A DNA stretch of 48,377 bases, taken from JACKAN01 sp964502735. Lineage in GTDB: Bacteria > Bdellovibrionota > Bdellovibrionia > Bdellovibrionales > UBA1609. The notes under the pieces were generated by a model. The model was not told the origin of the DNA, searched no databases, and saw only the letters and a program-made list of their open reading frames with translations. Made by a program: the position numbers and the translations under genes. The DNA lies in NCBI GenBank assembly GCA_964502735.1, contig CAZCYD010000017.1, forward strand, positions 1 through 48,377, given 5' to 3'. Numbering within the stretch: position 1 is the stretch's first letter; every line of letters starts with the position of its first letter. Positions 44,482 to 48,377 of this stretch are shown here, in pieces.

Positions 44482-44789
44482 ACGGCCATGACCTTAATTG
44501 CACTGACCTCGCGCAGGCTTAATCCGTATTTGTATCAGAAAATAAAAATATTGTTTAGAGGAATAAAAAAGGAGGAGGGCTCGCAAAGACTCAACGACCA
44601 CAAAGGTTGTTGTTCCTTAAAAATTAGAACCAAAACCACTCCCATTCAGAAAACCAAAAGAGCCCCTCCAAATGGGCCGACTATATACGAGTTATCATTA
44701 TCCCAAATTCGCGGATAAAACGCGTCAAATTTTTATCCGCGAATTTGGGTATTATGAACTTCTCCGAGCGGTTTTAGCCTTAGTTAATT
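44482..44789. other. 308-bp gap with a palindromic repeat
   Basis: A 76-codon frame at 44488-44718 starts six bases after the methyltransferase but has a basic, low-complexity product, no ribosome site, and a stop inside the palindrome. I do not call it a gene. The main feature is the 48-bp palindrome at 44702-44749. Confidence 0.6.
44702..44749. repeat. 48-bp palindrome, second dispersed repeat family
   Basis: Perfect 19-bp arms, CCCAAATTCGCGGATAAAA and its reverse complement, around the 10-base centre CGCGTCAAAT. It lies between a plus-strand and a minus-strand gene, so it could also act as a bidirectional terminator. One diverged arm recurs at 42525-42541. Confidence 0.93.
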
Positions 44790-45242
44790 TTAAAGCTGTT
44801 TGCACTCAGCCCTAAAATCGGAGTTATCAGTACTCATAAGTTCAAGATCAAGAACTTCGTCTGTATCCATATCTCGGAAAATCATGACTTGCATAGTTCT
44901 TGCCTCATCTGTTGTGCCATAAAGATCTAAATACTCTCGAGACTCAAAACCAGAATCAAAACTGCCTTCGTAACGAGTTCTTAGAAACTCTGAACTTGAC
45001 CTTGGGTAAGCGGCTAATTTTTGAATAATGACTCGATCTCCATCATAAAGAAGATTGTAGCTAGGTGCTCCCACAGGAGCTAGGCCATTAAACATAAGTG
45101 GGCCACAATTGTATATTTGATAACGTGAATAAAGACCATTTTTAGAGTCTGACTTGGCTAAAACTTCTGCCATGGTTGGACTACAGATAAACTGATAAAA
45201 ACTGACCACAAAAATAATTTTTTTGAAAATATTGACTCTCAT
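44790..45242 (-). CDS. Secreted protein of unknown function
   Basis: 150 aa. It has a signal peptide (IFKKIIFVVSFYQFICSPTMAE) and a small mature domain of about 125 residues. The cysteines in IYNCGPLMFNG and AECKQL may form a disulfide. The sequence is probably beta-rich (VIIQKLAAYPRSS, YEGSFDSGFESREYL). No family was recognised. The ATG has AGGAG nine bases upstream. It is convergent with the methyltransferase across the 48-bp palindrome. Confidence 0.75.
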   Translation of the reverse strand: MRVNIFKKIIFVVSFYQFICSPTMAEVLAKSDSKNGLYSRYQIYNCGPLMFNGLAPVGAPSYNLLYDGDRVIIQKLAAYPRSSSEFLRTRYEGSFDSGFESREYLDLYGTTDEARTMQVMIFRDMDTDEVLDLELMSTDNSDFRAECKQL

Positions 45243-45636
45243 ATAATTGGACTCCTACTTTTTTAAATGGGCGTCAAACCTCGTTCGAATCTCTAACAAA
45301 GAGAATTTAACAAGTAAAGCTCTGTTGAAATAATGTAAATTAGTTTTACACCAGAATCTAAATAGTAGCTCTAAAAGAAAAAAATTCAGGATATATTATA
45401 AGTTCATTAAGTGAATCTCTGTCTAAAGCCCACTTTTAGGCAATCAAAAAACAGACTCAGATCAGAATTTACTTACTGTTGCTTTTGAAAGTCAAAATCT
45501 GTTTTGATTCACTTTTTCGAGAGTTCCTACAGATTACCATTACAGATAATGGACATGGATTTAATAATTTGCAATTAAAAACCTTTGGCCTATGGCTTGA
45601 CTCATTTGAATGAAACAAAACCCCATCTAATCTAAA
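45243..45636. other. 394-bp gap with a possible kinase-domain remnant
   Basis: There is no complete gene. AATCAAAAAACAGA near 45438 and TCTGTTTTGATT near 45498 could pair as an imperfect stem. On the plus strand, 45530-45613 reads as a short peptide containing a DNGHGF motif (see the separate entry). The rest is AT-rich with nothing recognisable. Confidence 0.6.
45530..45613 (+). pseudogene. Possible remnant of a histidine-kinase ATPase domain
   Basis: The frame ending at the TGA 45611-45613 reads QITITDNGHGFNNLQLKTFG. ITITDNGHGF fits the DxGxG box of GHKL ATPases in sensor kinases. Upstream and downstream kinase motifs are missing, so this is a decayed fragment or a chance match. Confidence 0.3.
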
Positions 45637-48255
45637 CTAATCTAAGCTGATATCAAATTTCTGACTTAAGTAGGACTCAAGACTCTCTCTTTCTGCATCC
45701 GTTAAGCTTACGTCAAATGCCATAAATTCTGCTATTTGACCTGTAAAATAATCCCCACCACCGGTTCTGTTACTGCCAAGTCTCAAACCATACAAGCTAG
45801 ACGTTGCCGGCGTAACTGAAGATGATAAAACCTGAGCCCCGTTCTCATGAATAATCAATTGAGTTCCCGTGTATCTCACAATCAGAATTTTCGCATCGGC
45901 GTTCGTAACTGCAGAAGAAGTATTAGTCGAACAATGTCTTTCTAATTGAATATTTCCAGCCGATTCATTAAACTTTAGTTCAAACTTGTTATTGCAAGAA
46001 AAGCTATCACCATAACCCCAAACTTGGCCTGAAACACCATTGACAACAACTACAGCCAGAGTTCTTTGGTTAGCCCCTGTAGGTAAGGTAAATCCACCAG
46101 ATAAAAACTGACCTCCACTAAACTCTAAAACAGGATGAGTGTTTAATGCTGGAGTTTTAAACACAGGCTTATAGTCATCCGCTCTTTGAGCATATCCATG
46201 TTTATGTCCAGATTTATCTGGGATAAAGTCTACTAGCTGATCGTTGGCAAATTTACCATCAACAACAGATAAATCTAACCAACTCCTTGGACGAGGAAAC
46301 TGAGTCACATTAATATCTATCTCTACCCCCTGGCCCATTCTGTCTTCCACGAGAACACGATTGACTTCCGCGAACGAGGGAGCTGTATAAACTCCTGTTA
46401 TTGGATTTATACTTCCGCTTCCACTAACTATTTTAAACGCATGAGGAGGGGCTCCACCCATAACTTGCAGTGTTTGACTCTGATTTATTTGAACAACCAA
46501 ATTACCATCGTGGTTAAGCTTCAGCACAGAAATACCACAATCTAATCCATTATAAATTGGAATGTTGTATTTACGAGCAAGATAACACTCTAGTTTTTGC
46601 CTCTCAGCATTACTCAACTCATTATGATGAGTCAGAATCTCCGCTATATCCCCTTTATAAAATCCATTGTCACCAAAACGACTGCCAATTCTCATGTTGT
46701 ACGAAGTCGTTGTATTCAAACTAACTAAGGCTGATGCTCTTGGCTCTCCATTTATAAAAAAGTTAACTTTATCTCCGTCATACTCTGTTGTGACAATATA
46801 AGATTTATCTATATCAGTTAACGTAAATGAACCCCTATTAGCTGATCCTGGAGCTATATGAGTGTATATTGCAAACGAATCGGCGACACTGCTATTTAAT
46901 GTTCTTGAAAAAATATTTAAACCAAAGGCATTGCCATATGAATTTGTCCCCCCCCATGCAAAGGGTATAGAGTCGATCTTAGGGTGAATATTGCCAAGAA
47001 CTGTAGTGACTGACCTTTTTCCCGCTCCAGTAACAGGCAGGTAATTTGATAGCAGTCTATCATCAATCCCATCAAATCTTAAAGCCGAACGACCGTTAAA
47101 GGCGTTTGCTTTATAGATAGGCCTAGCTGACTCTGTCGATTGAGTAAAGTTATTAGCATTTGTGGTTTGATCCAACCAACTCTCTACCAAATCGTTGTCG
47201 CTTAACTCAATTGAGTCTGCCTTTAGCCATAAACCCAAATCTGCATTAGCTTTAAAGTTAAAAACTTCAACCGTAGACTCTGAAAAAAGGCCTGTGCCAT
47301 CAGTAACTCTCACCGTAAAGGTTTCAGGTGCTAACGCCGCAGTCATTTGTCCTGTAGAGGGGGCGATTATAAAATTTACTTCCTGCAAAATTTCGAAGCT
47401 ATAATTCCCATCCCCTCCAATTACATCAAAGCTCAAAATCTCTCCAGGCAAAACGATAGCAGAGGACGGCTTCATGGCCAAATCATTGTCAATTATATTA
47501 ATGTTTACGCTACCAAAGTCTCCAATTTCTATATCCGGGTGGCTTGTTTGATAGATTGTTAGCAATATAGACTCAGGCCCTTCTAAAACCTGATCATCTA
47601 CAAGGTGAATCTCAACACTCGCTGTGGTCTGACCAGCCGGTATAACAACAAGACCTGAACCTGTAACAGAGTAATCTAACCCCTCAGTAGCTGAGCCCGC
47701 TACCAGATATTCCACGCTTAAATCCTGAGACAAAGAATTGTTAATTGAAAGAGGCACGTATATTGTGCCATCACCCTCACTGACCTCTATTGTCGAACTC
47801 TCAAAAGTTAGGATATATTGCGGATCATCATCTTCGACAACTATATTAAGAAGAACTTTATCTTCTACATCTGATTCTCCGCCAAATATCTTTAAACTGT
47901 AGTGTCTTATTCCATGGTATACATCATCATCTTTCGTCTCTATCTTAAAGGAAAAGGAATTCTTCCCCTTTTCCAACAGAGATTTTCCAGTTGTTGATAA
48001 AAAATCAGAATCTCCACCTTCGATTTCCCAAAAAACATCTACATCTTTTGTTGCAGGTTTATCTGACAAAACCAAAATTGTGACTTTCTCAGACTCAGTT
48101 ATATGGATCTGTTCTGAAATCGTACTTAATCTAAGCTTTTGATCCTGAGGATTTCCATTAATAGACTCTGTTAGAACTATAGATTGATAGGGCTTGCAGG
48201 CAAAAAGACCCAGAGAAAAAAACAGGAAACTCAACAAACGAATCACAATCAACAT
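45637..48255 (-). CDS. Large surface lipoprotein with Calx-beta and two jellyroll (LamG-like) domains
   Basis: 872 aa. A lipoprotein signal (LLSFLFFSLGLFAC, Cys20) is followed by Calx-beta type repeats, the clearest being TIEVSEGDGTIYVPLSI to SVNINIIDND. After a short linker come two concanavalin-like jellyroll modules, each ending in a similar helix: NAERQKLECYLARKYNI and DAERESLESYLSQKFDI. These pairs are typical of large adhesion or sugar-binding surface proteins in predatory and gliding bacteria. It is probably anchored in the outer membrane and monocistronic. Confidence 0.88.
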   Translation of the reverse strand: MLIVIRLLSFLFFSLGLFACKPYQSIVLTESINGNPQDQKLRLSTISEQIHITESEKVTILVLSDKPATKDVDVFWEIEGGDSDFLSTTGKSLLEKGKNSFSFKIETKDDDVYHGIRHYSLKIFGGESDVEDKVLLNIVVEDDDPQYILTFESSTIEVSEGDGTIYVPLSINNSLSQDLSVEYLVAGSATEGLDYSVTGSGLVVIPAGQTTASVEIHLVDDQVLEGPESILLTIYQTSHPDIEIGDFGSVNINIIDNDLAMKPSSAIVLPGEILSFDVIGGDGNYSFEILQEVNFIIAPSTGQMTAALAPETFTVRVTDGTGLFSESTVEVFNFKANADLGLWLKADSIELSDNDLVESWLDQTTNANNFTQSTESARPIYKANAFNGRSALRFDGIDDRLLSNYLPVTGAGKRSVTTVLGNIHPKIDSIPFAWGGTNSYGNAFGLNIFSRTLNSSVADSFAIYTHIAPGSANRGSFTLTDIDKSYIVTTEYDGDKVNFFINGEPRASALVSLNTTTSYNMRIGSRFGDNGFYKGDIAEILTHHNELSNAERQKLECYLARKYNIPIYNGLDCGISVLKLNHDGNLVVQINQSQTLQVMGGAPPHAFKIVSGSGSINPITGVYTAPSFAEVNRVLVEDRMGQGVEIDINVTQFPRPRSWLDLSVVDGKFANDQLVDFIPDKSGHKHGYAQRADDYKPVFKTPALNTHPVLEFSGGQFLSGGFTLPTGANQRTLAVVVVNGVSGQVWGYGDSFSCNNKFELKFNESAGNIQLERHCSTNTSSAVTNADAKILIVRYTGTQLIIHENGAQVLSSSVTPATSSLYGLRLGSNRTGGGDYFTGQIAEFMAFDVSLTDAERESLESYLSQKFDISLD

Positions 48256-48377
48256 GTGCTAAATTATAAATTTCTTTATACTCAACTTCAACAAACTCTC
48301 AAATTATGATTCAAGTTGAATCGCACTATTGGACTCATCTGTATCACTACAAAACAATGATTTCATTAGTTGTCAGT

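Noticed and set aside
44488..44718. 76-codon frame after the methyltransferase gene
   Set aside because: Basic, low-complexity product ending inside a palindrome. No ribosome site and no family match.

Overview
The window looks like chromosomal DNA from a free-living or predatory member of the Bdellovibrionota. The evidence is a TIGR02147-type regulator (a family best known from Bdellovibrio relatives), a Gram-negative outer-membrane gene (lptD), many lipoproteins, a VKOR-DsbA fusion, and a moderately AT-rich composition with frequent TTG and GTG starts. A run of exactly 100 N (19809-19908) inside a tandem repeat shows that this is a draft scaffold.

Layout. 0.07-7.8 kb: argS and an HU-type DNA-binding gene, a coupled pair (ChaN-like protein and a membrane GYF-domain protein), a VKOR-DsbA disulfide oxidase, and a small membrane protein. 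8-15.3 kb: a long coiled-coil protein, a STAS protein, a CHASE2 adenylate cyclase and lptD, which ends at a 144-bp hairpin with perfect 52-bp arms. 15.5-23.7 kb, all minus strand: a classic translation and secretion block, read from right to left as ABC ATPase, ABC permease, ffh, rpsP, khpA, rimM, trmD, a SPOUT methyltransferase, rplS, rnhB, yraN and a secreted protein. 23.8-26.6 kb: an HD-GYP protein and a membrane-anchored MutS-family ATPase. 26.77-27.5 kb: initiator tRNA followed at once by a HEPN-MNT pair. 27.6-31.5 kb: a GNAT-PEP carboxylase fusion overlapping a nitrilase-family gene; this block sits between an intact MNT 3' end and a second, decayed copy of it. 31.9-34.2 kb: an arsenic operon (MerR-type regulator, ArsI-like lyase, ArsC, ACR3) with a textbook MerR promoter. 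34.3-37.4 kb: DUF924, a secreted esterase lipoprotein and a secreted unknown. 37.6-42.4 kb: two membrane electron-transfer modules facing each other. One is a ferric-reductase-like flavocytochrome, a cytochrome b5-like protein and a truncated TVP38. The other is DUF547, a NapH-like ferredoxin and a ferredoxin reductase, and it lies between two inverted copies of a 51-bp palindromic repeat. 42.6-48.3 kb: TIGR02147 regulator, methyltransferase, a secreted unknown and a large Calx-beta and jellyroll lipoprotein.

How the genes fit together. The core block is housekeeping. The accessory interest lies in the GNAT-PEPC/nitrilase pair, whose PEPC part has substitutions at two PEP-binding arginines, in the repeat-bounded redox cassette with a gene broken exactly at the repeat, and in the arsenic operon run by a mercury-type MerR rather than ArsR. 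No CRISPR array, intact transposase, prophage or rRNA gene was seen.
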